A stretch of DNA of 64,000 nt, taken from assembly GCA_019635435.1 (NCBI GenBank), contig JAHBZM010000001.1, positions 62,001-126,000 of the forward strand, given 5' to 3'. The notes beneath the pieces were generated by a model, which worked only from the letters and a program-made list of their open reading frames with translations, had not been told where the DNA came from and made no database searches. Positions 17,345 to 25,729 of this stretch are shown here, piece by piece. The position numbers and the translations under genes are program-made. Source of the DNA: Ramlibacter sp. (GTDB lineage Bacteria > Pseudomonadota > Gammaproteobacteria > Burkholderiales > Burkholderiaceae_C). Every line of letters begins with the position of its first letter. Position 1 is the first letter of the stretch.

Positions 17345-18643
17345 ATGAATTTCCTGCCCGCCTGGCCGCTGTCGGCGAACGCCCTGTTCTTCTTCGGCTT
17401 CCTGCTGTTCTGCGGGTCGCTGGGCGGTTATGTGGCGCACCGCTGGCCCTGGCTGCCCAGCATCACCGGGTTCATGCTGGTGGGCTTCATCGCGGGGCCC
17501 AACGTGCTGCACCTGGTCAGCCACGAGGGGCTGGCCGAGTCGCGCATCGTGGTCGACGTGGCGCTGGGCCTGATCCTGTACCGGCTCGGGCTGTCACTGG
17601 ACATCAAGCTGCTGCTGCGTGACCGCAGCCTGATCTTCATTTCGCTGGCCGAAAGCGCGCTGACCTTTGCCGTGGTGCTGGCCGGCATGCGCTGGATGGG
17701 CGTGCCCAACCTGCCGGCCGCGGTGATCGCGGCGATTGCCATCTCCTCGTCGCCCGCGGTGCTGATCCACGTGGCCCACGAACTCGGCGCCAAGGGCCCG
17801 GTGACCGACCGCGCCAAGAGCCTGGTGGCCCTGAACAACGTGCTGGCCTTCCTGGCCTTTGCCGCGCTGCTGCCCCTGCTCTACCACCGCGCCGAGGCGC
17901 CACTGGTCACCATCCTGCTCGGCCCGCTGTACCAGCTGCTGGGCTCGGGCCTGCTGGGCGGCCTGATGGGCGCGGCCCTGCACGTGGCGGCGCGCCGGAC
18001 CAAGGCAGCCCAGCAGTACCAGCTGGCGCTCGTGGTGGGCGCGGTGGCCATCACGCTGGGCGCGGCGCTGATGCTCAAGCTCTCGCCGCTGTTCGCGCCG
18101 CTGGTGCTGGGCATCGTGGTGCGCAGCATCGAGCGCAAGCACCTGATCGCCAACATCGAGTTCGGCCCCGCGTTCGAGCTGTTCTTCATTGCCCTGTTCG
18201 TCTATGCGGGCGCCAACCTGCATGTGTCCGAGATGCTGGCCTATGCCCCGGCCGCCGCGGTGTTCGTGGTGGGCCGCTCGCTGGCCAAATGGCTGGGCGT
18301 GGGCGGCACCTCGATGCTGCTCGGGGTGCCCAGGCGCCAGTCGGCCACCACCGGCCTGATGCTGATCCCGATGGCGGGCCTGGCGATTGGCCTGGTCAAC
18401 AACATGGTGGCGCTGTTCCCCAAGGAAGGCGCCATCGTCGGCTCCATCGTGCTGGCTGCGGTGGCCGTGCTCGAAACCCTGGGCCCGCCGGTCACGGCCC
18501 GCGCGCTGCGCTCGTCGGGCGATGAGCTGGACCCCGCGCGCGGCTACGAGGCGCCCGAGTACTGGCCACCGGCCGAGGACGCCGAGCCGCCACCCTTCGC
18601 GGCCGGCAGCCCCGCGCCGCTGGCGCCCTCGCCCCGGGACTGA
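17345..18643 (+). CDS. Cation:proton antiporter, CPA family (second copy)
   Basis: A 432-residue paralogue of the first antiporter with 11-13 hydrophobic segments: ITGFMLVGFIAGPN, DVALGLILYRLGLSLD and ISSSPAVLIHVAHELGAKGPVTDRAK align with the upstream protein's VASPAVL and ASGPVTERA region. The ATG 2 nt after the ligase stop is the sensible start. An acidic, Pro-rich soluble tail of about 35 residues ends the protein. It may form a heteromeric exchanger with the first copy. Confidence 0.87.
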   Translation: MNFLPAWPLSANALFFFGFLLFCGSLGGYVAHRWPWLPSITGFMLVGFIAGPNVLHLVSHEGLAESRIVVDVALGLILYRLGLSLDIKLLLRDRSLIFISLAESALTFAVVLAGMRWMGVPNLPAAVIAAIAISSSPAVLIHVAHELGAKGPVTDRAKSLVALNNVLAFLAFAALLPLLYHRAEAPLVTILLGPLYQLLGSGLLGGLMGAALHVAARRTKAAQQYQLALVVGAVAITLGAALMLKLSPLFAPLVLGIVVRSIERKHLIANIEFGPAFELFFIALFVYAGANLHVSEMLAYAPAAAVFVVGRSLAKWLGVGGTSMLLGVPRRQSATTGLMLIPMAGLAIGLVNNMVALFPKEGAIVGSIVLAAVAVLETLGPPVTARALRSSGDELDPARGYEAPEYWPPAEDAEPPPFAAGSPAPLAPSPRD

Positions 18644-18644
18644 C

Positions 18645-18722
18645 ATGGCCCCCACGCTTGCCACTTCGTGTGCTTCGCTGCCCCCCGAGGGGGCTTCAGC
18701 CGCCTTGGGGCGGCCCGGCGGC
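18645..18722 (+). repeat. GC-rich double-hairpin repeat, copy A
   Basis: About 75 bp starting GCCCCCACGCTTG. It contains CCCCC-GA-GGGGG and GCCGCC-TTGG-GGCGGC hairpins and ends CGGCCCGGCG. A copy with more than 80 percent identity by eye is at 42334-42407. Here it fills the whole gap between the second antiporter and thiL. It resembles REP-like intergenic elements common in Comamonadaceae. Confidence 0.8.
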
Positions 18723-18734
18723 GGCAGCTAGCCC

Positions 18735-19709
18735 ATGGGCGAGTTCGAGCTGATCCAGCGCTTCTTTCACCGGCCGGCGCGCCGTTCGCCGCTCGGGCCG
18801 GGCGACGACTGCGCGCTGCTGCAGCCCGCGCCGGGCATGCAGCTGGCGGTGTCCAGCGACATGCTGGTGGAGGGCCGCCACTTCCTGTCCACCGTGGACC
18901 CGGCGCGGCTGGGCCACAAGGCACTGGCGGTCAACCTCAGCGACCTGGCCGCCTGCGGCGCGCGGCCGCTGGCGTTCACGCTGGCGCTGGCCCTGCCGCG
19001 CGCCGACGAGGCCTTTCTGGCGCCGTTTGCGCGCGGTCTGCTGGCCCTGGCCGACGCCCACGGCTGCGAACTGGTGGGCGGCGACACCACCCAGGGCCCG
19101 CTGAACATCTGCATCACCGTGTTTGGCGAGGTGCCCGCCGGCCAGGCCCTGCTGCGCAGCGGCGCGCGCGCCGGCGACGACCTGTGGGTCAGCGGCACGC
19201 TGGGCGACGCGCGGCTGGCGCTGGAGGTGTTCCGCGGCACGCTGGCCGTGCCGGCAGAGGTGTTCGAGGCGGCGCGCGCGCGCATGGAGCAGCCCGAGCC
19301 GCGCGTGGCGCTGGGCCAGGCGCTGCGCGGCGTGGCCAGCGCGGCCGTGGACCTCAGCGATGGCCTGCTGGGCGACCTGGGCCACGTGCTGCGCGCCAGC
19401 GGCGTGGGGGCCACCATCGACACCTCGATTGCTACTGATTTGATAGCTGCTGGTGGCCGCCAGTCCTGGACTCCAGCCCTATTTGATGCTGAAAAGCAGC
19501 TGGAACTGGTGCTGTCGGGCGGCGACGACTATGAACTGGCCTTCACCGCGCCCGTTTCAGCACGCGACGCGGTGCTGGCCGCCGGCCGCGCCGCGCAAAC
19601 GGCCGTCACGCGCATCGGCCGCATCGAGGCCGAGCCCGGTGTGCGGCTGATCGACGCGCAGGGCCAGGCGCTGACGCGCCGCTACACCTCGTTCGATCAC
19701 TTCGCCTGA
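18735..19709 (+). CDS. thiL: Thiamine-monophosphate kinase
   Basis: Phosphorylates thiamine monophosphate to the active cofactor. The 324-residue product has the PurM-like fold with GPGDDCALL near residue 22, SSDMLVEGRHF, AVNLSDLAACGA and GGDTTQGP, and the C-terminal SGGDDYELAF. Residues of about 233-252 (IATDLIAAGGRQSWTPALFD) are encoded by an in-frame copy of the dispersed repeat. They sit in a variable loop just before SGGDDYEL. The 3' end overlaps the convergent LysR gene by 13 bp. Enzyme function is probably retained. Confidence 0.96.
   Translation: MGEFELIQRFFHRPARRSPLGPGDDCALLQPAPGMQLAVSSDMLVEGRHFLSTVDPARLGHKALAVNLSDLAACGARPLAFTLALALPRADEAFLAPFARGLLALADAHGCELVGGDTTQGPLNICITVFGEVPAGQALLRSGARAGDDLWVSGTLGDARLALEVFRGTLAVPAEVFEAARARMEQPEPRVALGQALRGVASAAVDLSDGLLGDLGHVLRASGVGATIDTSIATDLIAAGGRQSWTPALFDAEKQLELVLSGGDDYELAFTAPVSARDAVLAAGRAAQTAVTRIGRIEAEPGVRLIDAQGQALTRRYTSFDHFA
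19430..19490 (+). repeat. Dispersed repeat, copy 3 (inside thiL)
   Basis: It reads TTTGATAGCTGCTGGTGG, then CCGCCAGTCCTGGACTCCAG, then CCCTATTTGATGC, aligning with the intergenic copies at 60094 and 63200. It is translated in the Trp-Thr-Pro frame. Confidence 0.8.
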
Positions 19710-20632
19710 CGCGCCGGGACACGCGCCGGGGCCCGCGCCAGTTCGGCGCGCATCACGGCGATGAAGCCCTCGCAGGCCGGCGACAGCGAGCGGCCGCGCC
19801 GCGTCACCACCGAAATGTCGCGCGAGACCTTGGGCCCCGTGAGGGCCTTGACCACCAGGTGGGGGTCGTTCGACCACGAGGCGAAGGCCGACGGCATGAT
19901 GGACGCGCCCAGGCCGGCGCCGGTCATCCACAGCGCCGTGGACAGGAACGAGACCTCGTTAACCACGTTCAGCGCCACCCCGGCACGGGCGGCCGTGCCG
20001 TCGATCAGGGGCCGGATGCCGTAGCCCGGGCGCACCGTGATCACCGGGTGGCCGGCCAGGTCGGTCCAGCGCACGGTGCGGCGTGTGGCCAGCGGGTGAT
20101 CGCGCGGGCAGACCACGCTCAGGTGGTCGCGCACCAGGGTCTGGGTGTCCACATCGGCGCCGGCCCGCTCGGGCGTGCCGATGCCAAAGTCCACATGCTC
20201 GCCGATCACGCGCGAGACAAACTGGTCGGGCGCGCAATCGTCAATCACCACCCGGATCTCGGGGTGCTGCGCGGTGAACCGGCCAATGACCCGGGGCAGC
20301 AGGATTTCGGCCAGCGTGGGCGTGATGGCCAGGCAGACGCGGCCCCGGCGCAGGCCCGAGAGGTCGCGCAGCCCCGCGCCCAGCGAGTCCACGTCGCGCA
20401 GGATGCGCTCGGCCACCACGATGGCCTCGCGCGCCGCCTGGGTGGGCTGCAGCGAGCGCGTGGTGCGGTCAAACAGCCGCGCGCCCAGCCCCTGCTCCAT
20501 CTGGCGGATCAGCACGCTGACAGCGGACTGCGTCACAAACAGCTGCTCGGCCGCCGCGCTGAGCTTGCGCAGCTGGTAGACCGCGGCAAACGCGCGCAGC
20601 TGGCGCAGGGTGGGGCTGAAACTCTGATTCAT
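19697..20632 (-). CDS. LysR family transcriptional regulator
   Basis: A 311-residue LysR regulator. The N-terminal HTH is LRQLRAFAAVYQLRKLSAAAEQLFVTQSAVS and the effector-binding domain follows. It is divergent from the Bug receptor and FAD monooxygenase genes, with a perfect 11-bp inverted repeat in the 89-bp gap. It therefore probably controls that pair and itself in response to an aromatic or carboxylic compound. Confidence 0.93.
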   Translation of the reverse strand: MNQSFSPTLRQLRAFAAVYQLRKLSAAAEQLFVTQSAVSVLIRQMEQGLGARLFDRTTRSLQPTQAAREAIVVAERILRDVDSLGAGLRDLSGLRRGRVCLAITPTLAEILLPRVIGRFTAQHPEIRVVIDDCAPDQFVSRVIGEHVDFGIGTPERAGADVDTQTLVRDHLSVVCPRDHPLATRRTVRWTDLAGHPVITVRPGYGIRPLIDGTAARAGVALNVVNEVSFLSTALWMTGAGLGASIMPSAFASWSNDPHLVVKALTGPKVSRDISVVTRRGRSLSPACEGFIAVMRAELARAPARVPARQAK

Positions 20633-20647
20633 GAATTTAAATCATAT

Positions 20648-20678
20648 TTCATTCGTAATTTATCGTTTTACGAATGAA
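20648..20678. promoter_or_regulatory. LysR-type operator dyad
   Basis: TTCATTCGTAA and its exact reverse complement TTACGAATGAA are separated by 9 bp in an AT-rich gap between the divergent LysR and Bug genes. It fits the T-N11-A type of LysR site. Confidence 0.7.
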
Positions 20679-20721
20679 TGAGGATTGATTCCAATCAACG
20701 ACAACAACACAAGGAGACAGC

Positions 20722-21714
20722 ATGCAAACTCTTTCCCGCACCCTCGCGGGCTGGGCCGCCATGGCGGCCCTGGCAGCCGGCTTCAGCCAGCCGGCCGCGG
20801 CCCAGGGCCCCGACTACCCCAACAAGCCGATCCGCATCGTGGTGACCTTCCCGCCTGGCGGCAGCACCGACGCGGTGGTGCGCATGCTGGTGCCGCGCCT
20901 GAACGAGAAGCTGGGCCAGTCGGTGATCGTGGACAACCGCCCCGGCGCGGGCGGCAACATCGGGCTGACCGTGGTGGCCAAGGCCGCGCCCGGCGACGGC
21001 TACACCCTGGGCGTGGGCGCGGCCGGCGCTCTGTCGGCCAACAGCAGCCTGTATGCGCAGATGCCGTTCGACCCGGTCAAGGACCTGCGCCCGGTGAGCA
21101 TGCTCGCGGCCATTCCCTTTGTGATCATCGGCCACCCCTCGGTGGCGGCGCGCAGCCAGCGCGAGCTGATCGCGCTGGCCAAATCCCAGCCCGGCAAGCT
21201 GTCGATCGCGCACGGCGGCAACGGCACGGCCATGCACCTGACCGCCGCGCTGTTCGCGCAGATGGCCGACGTGAAGCTGGTGGAGATTCCCTACCGCGGC
21301 TCGGGGCCGGCGGCGCTGGACGTGCTGTCGGGCCAGGTGCCGCTGGCGGTGGTGGACCTGCCGTCGGCGCTGCAGCACATCAAGGCCGGCAAGCTGATCG
21401 CCTATGGCGTGACCAGCCCGCAGCGCCTGCCCATGCTGCCCGACGTGCCCACCGTGGCCGAGGCCGGCCTGCCGGGTTACGACTCCACGGGCTGGTTCGG
21501 CGTGGTTGCGCCGGCCGGCACGCCGCCCGCGATCATCGCGCGGCTGAACGCCGAGATCACCGCCGCCCTCAACGACGACGCCATCAAGACCAACATGCGC
21601 AACCTGGGCGTGGAGCCGGCGCCGGGCACGGCGGAGTCGTTCGAGGCCTACATCAAGTCCGAAACCGAAAAATGGGCACGCGTGATCAAGACGGCCCACA
21701 TCAAGCTCAACTGA
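20722..21714 (+). CDS. Bug family tripartite tricarboxylate transporter substrate-binding protein
   Basis: A 330-residue periplasmic receptor of the Bug/TctC family, greatly expanded in Burkholderiales. The signal peptide ends at AAAQG (about residue 28). The family signature PNKPIRIVVTFPPGGSTD follows, then VDNRPGAGGNIG. No TctA/TctB membrane genes are adjacent, which is usual for orphan Bug genes. A GGAGA ribosome site precedes the ATG. The partner monooxygenase suggests an aromatic acid as ligand, unproven. Confidence 0.93.
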   Translation: MQTLSRTLAGWAAMAALAAGFSQPAAAQGPDYPNKPIRIVVTFPPGGSTDAVVRMLVPRLNEKLGQSVIVDNRPGAGGNIGLTVVAKAAPGDGYTLGVGAAGALSANSSLYAQMPFDPVKDLRPVSMLAAIPFVIIGHPSVAARSQRELIALAKSQPGKLSIAHGGNGTAMHLTAALFAQMADVKLVEIPYRGSGPAALDVLSGQVPLAVVDLPSALQHIKAGKLIAYGVTSPQRLPMLPDVPTVAEAGLPGYDSTGWFGVVAPAGTPPAIIARLNAEITAALNDDAIKTNMRNLGVEPAPGTAESFEAYIKSETEKWARVIKTAHIKLN

Positions 21715-21718
21715 ACCC

Positions 21719-23404
21719 ATGACCGACAACGCCAATGGCACGCCCGACTGCGACGTGCTGATCGTCGGGGCCGGCCCCGTGGGCCTGACCCTTGCGATGG
21801 ACCTCGCCGGACGCGGCGTGCGCGTGCTGATCGCCGAGACCCGGCATTACGCCGAGCCGCCCAACGTCAAGTGCAACCATGTCTCGGCCCGCACCATGGA
21901 GCAGTTCCGCCGGCTCGGCGTGGCGCACAAGCTGCGCAGCGCCGGCCTGCCCGAGGACTACCCCAACGACGTGGTGTTCCGCACCAGCGTGACCGGCACC
22001 GAGCTGACGCGCATCCCCATCCCCTGCCGGCGCGACCGCTACAGCGACACCAGCGGGCCCGACGGCTGGTGGCCCACGCCCGAGCCGCCGCACCGCATCA
22101 ACCAGATCTACCTCGAGCCCATCCTGCTCGAACACACCGCGGCCCTGCCCGGCGTGACCCTGCTCAACCGCACGCAGGTCACCGGCTTCACGCAGACCGC
22201 CGCCGGCGTGCAGGCCACGGCGCAGAACCTGGACGACGGCACCACACGCACCCTGCGGGCCCGCTACCTCGTGGGCTGCGACGGCGGCAGCTCCGGCGTG
22301 CGCAAGCAGATGGGCGCGAAGCTCGAAGGCACGGCGGTGATCCAGCGCGTGCAGTCCACCTACATCCGCGCGCCGCAGCTCAAGGCGCTGATCCCGGGCA
22401 AGCCGGCCTGGTCGTATTACGCCTACAACCCGCGGCGCTGCGGCACCATGTTCGCGATTGACGGGCACAGCACCTGGCTGGTGCACAACCACCTGAACGC
22501 CGAGGAGCCCGAGTTCGACTCGGTGGACCGCGACCAGTCCATCCGCAACATCCTGGGCGTGGGCCCGGACTTCCAGTACGAGGTCATCAGCAAGGAAGAC
22601 TGGGTGGGCCGGCGGCTGGTGGCCAACCGCTTCCGCGACCGCCGCGTGTTCATCGCGGGCGACGCGGCCCACCTGTGGGTGCCCTATGCGGGCTACGGCA
22701 TGAACGCGGGCATTGCCGACGCCATCCACCTGTCATGGCTGCTGGCGGCGCGCCTGCAGGGCTGGGGCGATGAGGGCCTGCTGGATGCCTACGAGGCCGA
22801 ACGGCAGCCCATCACCGAGCAGGTCTCGAACTTCGCGATGGACCATGCGCAGAAGATGATCCGCGCGCGCCGCGCCGTGCCGGCCCACATCGAAGCCGAC
22901 GACGCCGAAGGCGCCGCGGCCCGCGCACTCGCAGGCCGCGAGGCCTATGACCTCAACGTGCAGCAGTTCTGCTGCGCGGGGCTGAACTTTGGCTACTTCT
23001 ACAGCGGCTCGCCGGTGATAGTGGCCGATGACGAAGCCCCACCCGCCTACAGCATGGGCAGTTTCACGCCGTCCACCGTGCCCGGCTGCCGCGCGCCGCA
23101 TGTCTGGCTGGCCGATGGCCATTCGCTGTATGACGCATTCGGCCCGGGCTACACGCTGCTGCGCCTGAAAGCCGATGCCAACGTGGGCACGCTGGTCGAT
23201 GCCGCGCGCGCGCAGCGCCTGCCGCTGCAGGTGCTGGATGTGCAGCCGCGCGACCCGCTGCCCGAGGCCTACAGGCACGCCCTGGTGCTGTGCCGCGCCG
23301 ACCAGCACGTGGTCTGGCGCGGGGATGCCGTGCCCGCGGACGCCGCGGGCCTGGTGGCCGTGCTGCGCGGTGCCGCGCACACGGCGCTGCGGCTGGCCGC
23401 CTGA
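21719..23404 (+). CDS. FAD-dependent aromatic-ring monooxygenase
   Basis: A 561-residue flavoprotein of the phenol/p-hydroxybenzoate hydroxylase type (MhpA-like). The Rossmann dinucleotide motif GAGPVGLTLAMDLAGRG is near residue 17, the DG motif CDGGSSGVRK near 188 and the second FAD motif RRVFIAGDAAHLWVP near 305. A C-terminal thioredoxin-like region follows. It begins 4 nt after the Bug gene and is surely co-transcribed. The likely role is hydroxylation of an aromatic substrate using NAD(P)H and O2; the exact substrate cannot be told. Confidence 0.9.
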   Translation: MTDNANGTPDCDVLIVGAGPVGLTLAMDLAGRGVRVLIAETRHYAEPPNVKCNHVSARTMEQFRRLGVAHKLRSAGLPEDYPNDVVFRTSVTGTELTRIPIPCRRDRYSDTSGPDGWWPTPEPPHRINQIYLEPILLEHTAALPGVTLLNRTQVTGFTQTAAGVQATAQNLDDGTTRTLRARYLVGCDGGSSGVRKQMGAKLEGTAVIQRVQSTYIRAPQLKALIPGKPAWSYYAYNPRRCGTMFAIDGHSTWLVHNHLNAEEPEFDSVDRDQSIRNILGVGPDFQYEVISKEDWVGRRLVANRFRDRRVFIAGDAAHLWVPYAGYGMNAGIADAIHLSWLLAARLQGWGDEGLLDAYEAERQPITEQVSNFAMDHAQKMIRARRAVPAHIEADDAEGAAARALAGREAYDLNVQQFCCAGLNFGYFYSGSPVIVADDEAPPAYSMGSFTPSTVPGCRAPHVWLADGHSLYDAFGPGYTLLRLKADANVGTLVDAARAQRLPLQVLDVQPRDPLPEAYRHALVLCRADQHVVWRGDAVPADAAGLVAVLRGAAHTALRLAA

Positions 23405-23461
23405 GGGCAGCGGGGGCAGCACCTCCGCCAGCCGCCGCCGCTCAGGCCGCTGCGACTGGGC

Positions 23462-23899
23462 TCAGGCCGCCTGCGACTGGGGCTCGGGCCGCAGCGCCTG
23501 CGCCTGTTGCCGCGCACGCTGACGGGCGGCCTGGGTTTCGCCGGCATAGCCCCAGTCGGTGGCGGGCACCTCGCGCACGATCACATAGCTGGCCTCTTCA
23601 AGCGCCGCCCCCGGTGCCAGCTGCCGCTGCAGCTCGGCATGGGCCTGCGCGATGAAGGCGGCCTTCTGCGCGGCGCTGTTGGTGCCCGTGGTGACGCTGA
23701 TTTCAAGCAGGGCGGTGGGCCGCTGCACATCACGGCCGCCCACGGTCCAGCGGGCGGTGGGCAGGTCTTCAATGGTCACGGCCGTGACCTCGGCCCGCTT
23801 GTCCAGCGTGCGCGCGGTGATGTCGGTGAGGGCCGCGGCCAGGGCGCGGTAGCGTTCAGGGTTTTGCAGCGGGGCCACCCGCAGGTTCAAGGTGGGCAT
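23462..23899 (-). CDS. Tautomerase family protein
   Basis: A 145-residue protein starting MPTLNLRVAP with the N-terminal Pro typical of the 4-oxalocrotonate tautomerase superfamily. It is about twice the length of a single 4-OT subunit, as in two-domain members, with RWTVGGRDVQRP in the first half. A 20-21 bp tandem duplication (23441-23481) spans its stop codon. It is convergent with the monooxygenase gene, which would suit ring-cleavage metabolism. Confidence 0.8.
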   Translation of the reverse strand: MPTLNLRVAPLQNPERYRALAAALTDITARTLDKRAEVTAVTIEDLPTARWTVGGRDVQRPTALLEISVTTGTNSAAQKAAFIAQAHAELQRQLAPGAALEEASYVIVREVPATDWGYAGETQAARQRARQQAQALRPEPQSQAA

Positions 23900-23901
23900 G
23901 C

Positions 23902-24105
23902 TCAGGCCTCCAGCAGGCGGGTGGCGTGCGCAGCCGGTGCGTGGCGCCGCGCGGCGTCAAAGGCCTGGCGGATGCGTTCCGCCAGGCCACACCAGAAGCG
24001 GTCGGCGGCCTCGCGGCGCAGCACTTCGGCGCGGGCCAGGGCGGCGTCCATCAGCGCGGCATGGGCGCCGGGGGGCAAAAGGTTCGAGGGTGTGGCGGTG
24101 GTCAT
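23902..24105 (-). CDS. Small hypothetical protein upstream of tautomerase
   Basis: A 67-residue protein beginning MTTATPSNLLPPG, Ala- and Arg-rich and probably helical, with one Trp-Cys pair (RFWCGLAER). An AAGGA site lies 7 nt before the ATG at 24105. It ends 2 nt before the tautomerase start, so the two form an operon. No function is recognised. Confidence 0.7.
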   Translation of the reverse strand: MTTATPSNLLPPGAHAALMDAALARAEVLRREAADRFWCGLAERIRQAFDAARRHAPAAHATRLLEA

Positions 24106-24192
24106 GGCGGTGTCCTTTCGTGACGGTCGCGGGAGAGCCTTGAATGTAGGCACGGCCGCCGCATCCGGAAACGGCACGCCACGCAAATGGGT

Positions 24193-24209
24193 CTTGCACC
24201 GGCTGCAAG
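24193..24209. promoter_or_regulatory. Short dyad between divergent genes
   Basis: CTTGCA and TGCAAG are separated by 5 bp, in the gap between the tautomerase operon and a divergent LysR gene. It could be an operator for that LysR protein. The arms are short, so support is weak. Confidence 0.4.
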
Positions 24210-24251
24210 GCCGCCAGCGCGCGCGGGCGCCTGGCCCGCTACCATTGGCCC

Positions 24252-25148
24252 ATGAGGGAACTCGCGTTTGACGACCTGCAGCTGTTCGCGCGCGTGGCCG
24301 AGCTGGGCACGCTGTCGGCGGTGGCGCGCGAGCGCAATGCGCCGGTCAGCCAGGTGTCGCGCTCGCTGGCGCGCATCGAGAAGGCCTGCGGCGCGCGGCT
24401 GATCCACCGCTCCACCCACGGCCTGGCGCTCACGGCCGAGGGCGAGACCTTTCTGGACTACTGCCTGCGCGTGGGCGGCACCTTTGTCGAGCTGGAGGCC
24501 GAGTTCGCCAGCAAGGCGCTTGAGGTCGGCGGCACGGTGCGCCTGGCGGTGAGCCCGTCGATGGCGCATTTCCTGATCGTGCCGGGCCTGGCCGGCCTGA
24601 CGCAGCGCCACCCGCGGCTGCAGGTGGACATCCACGCCGACGACCGGCTGGTGGACATGGCGCGCGAAGGCATCGACATCGCGATCCGCACCGGCACCGT
24701 GCAAAGCGATGCGGTGATCGCGCGCGAAATCGGCAGCCACACCCGCTACCTCTACGCCAGCCCGGACTACCTGCGCCGGCACGGCACGCCCGCGCACCCC
24801 GACGAGCTGGCCAGCCACCGCCTGATCACCAACAGCGTGGCACAGCATCTGAACCGCTGGCCGTTCCTGATCGACGGCGAGCCGGTGGCGCGCGTGATGC
24901 AGGGCCATTACCGCACGGCGTCCACCGGCATCCAGATGTCCATGGTGCTCAATGGCCTGGGCATCTGCCGCTGCAACGACCTGATCGCCAAGCCGCTGGT
25001 CAAGGAAGGCCGGCTGGTGCCGCTGCTTGACGCCTTCATCGACGCGCAGCGCTCGCCGATTTACGCGATGATGCTGCCGCAGCGCCACCGTCTGCCCAAG
25101 ATCCGCGCCTGCATCGACTACTGGGCCGACTGGTTCGGCCAGATCTGA
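24252..25148 (+). CDS. LysR family transcriptional regulator
   Basis: A 298-residue regulator with HTH LQLFARVAELGTLSAVARERNAPVSQVSRSLARIE and a full substrate-binding domain of the CrgA/DsdC-like subgroup. It is divergent from the small-protein/tautomerase pair, its probable target. Confidence 0.92.
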   Translation: MRELAFDDLQLFARVAELGTLSAVARERNAPVSQVSRSLARIEKACGARLIHRSTHGLALTAEGETFLDYCLRVGGTFVELEAEFASKALEVGGTVRLAVSPSMAHFLIVPGLAGLTQRHPRLQVDIHADDRLVDMAREGIDIAIRTGTVQSDAVIAREIGSHTRYLYASPDYLRRHGTPAHPDELASHRLITNSVAQHLNRWPFLIDGEPVARVMQGHYRTASTGIQMSMVLNGLGICRCNDLIAKPLVKEGRLVPLLDAFIDAQRSPIYAMMLPQRHRLPKIRACIDYWADWFGQI

Positions 25149-25174
25149 CGCCCGAGCCTTTTCCCGAGACACCG

Positions 25175-25729
25175 ATGAACCCGCCCTTCACCGCACCGCC
25201 CGACGACCAGACCGCCCCGGCCCCGGCGCCGCGCCGCGCCGGCGTGCGCTTCATGCTGGGCCACGGCGCGCACTGGGTGGCGCTGGGCTTTGGCTCGGGC
25301 CTGAGCCCGGTGGCGCCTGGCACGTCGGGCACGCTGTGGGCCTGGCTGGCGTTCCTGCTGATCCAGACCGCTTGGGCGCCCAGTGCGCTGCAGTGGGGCG
25401 TGGTGATTGGCATCACGCTCCTGCTGGGCTGGTGGGCCAGCGCCGTGACCGCGCGCCACATGGGCGTGGCCGACCCGGGGCAGATCGTGATCGACGAGAT
25501 CGCCGCCTTCTGGCTGGTGCTGTGGCTGGTGATGCCCGCGGGGCTGTGGATGCAGTTCGCGGCCTTCGTGCTGTTCCGGTTCTTTGACGCCGCCAAGCCC
25601 GGCCCGGTGGCCTGGGCCGACGGCCTGTTCAAGGGCTTTGGCTGGCGCGGCGGCCTGGGCATCATGCTCGACGACCTGGTGGCCGCCGTCTGCACGCTCC
25701 TGGTGATCGCGCTCTGGAGATTCTGGTGA
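25175..25729 (+). CDS. pgpA: Phosphatidylglycerophosphatase A
   Basis: Dephosphorylates phosphatidylglycerophosphate in phospholipid synthesis. The 184-residue membrane protein has GFGSGLSPVAPGTSGTLWAW near residue 50, the PgpA signature, VIDEIAAFW, and FRFFDAAKPGP, with four hydrophobic segments. It lacks a soluble domain. It overlaps the next start codon by 3 nt (GTGA). Confidence 0.95.
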   Translation: MNPPFTAPPDDQTAPAPAPRRAGVRFMLGHGAHWVALGFGSGLSPVAPGTSGTLWAWLAFLLIQTAWAPSALQWGVVIGITLLLGWWASAVTARHMGVADPGQIVIDEIAAFWLVLWLVMPAGLWMQFAAFVLFRFFDAAKPGPVAWADGLFKGFGWRGGLGIMLDDLVAAVCTLLVIALWRFW

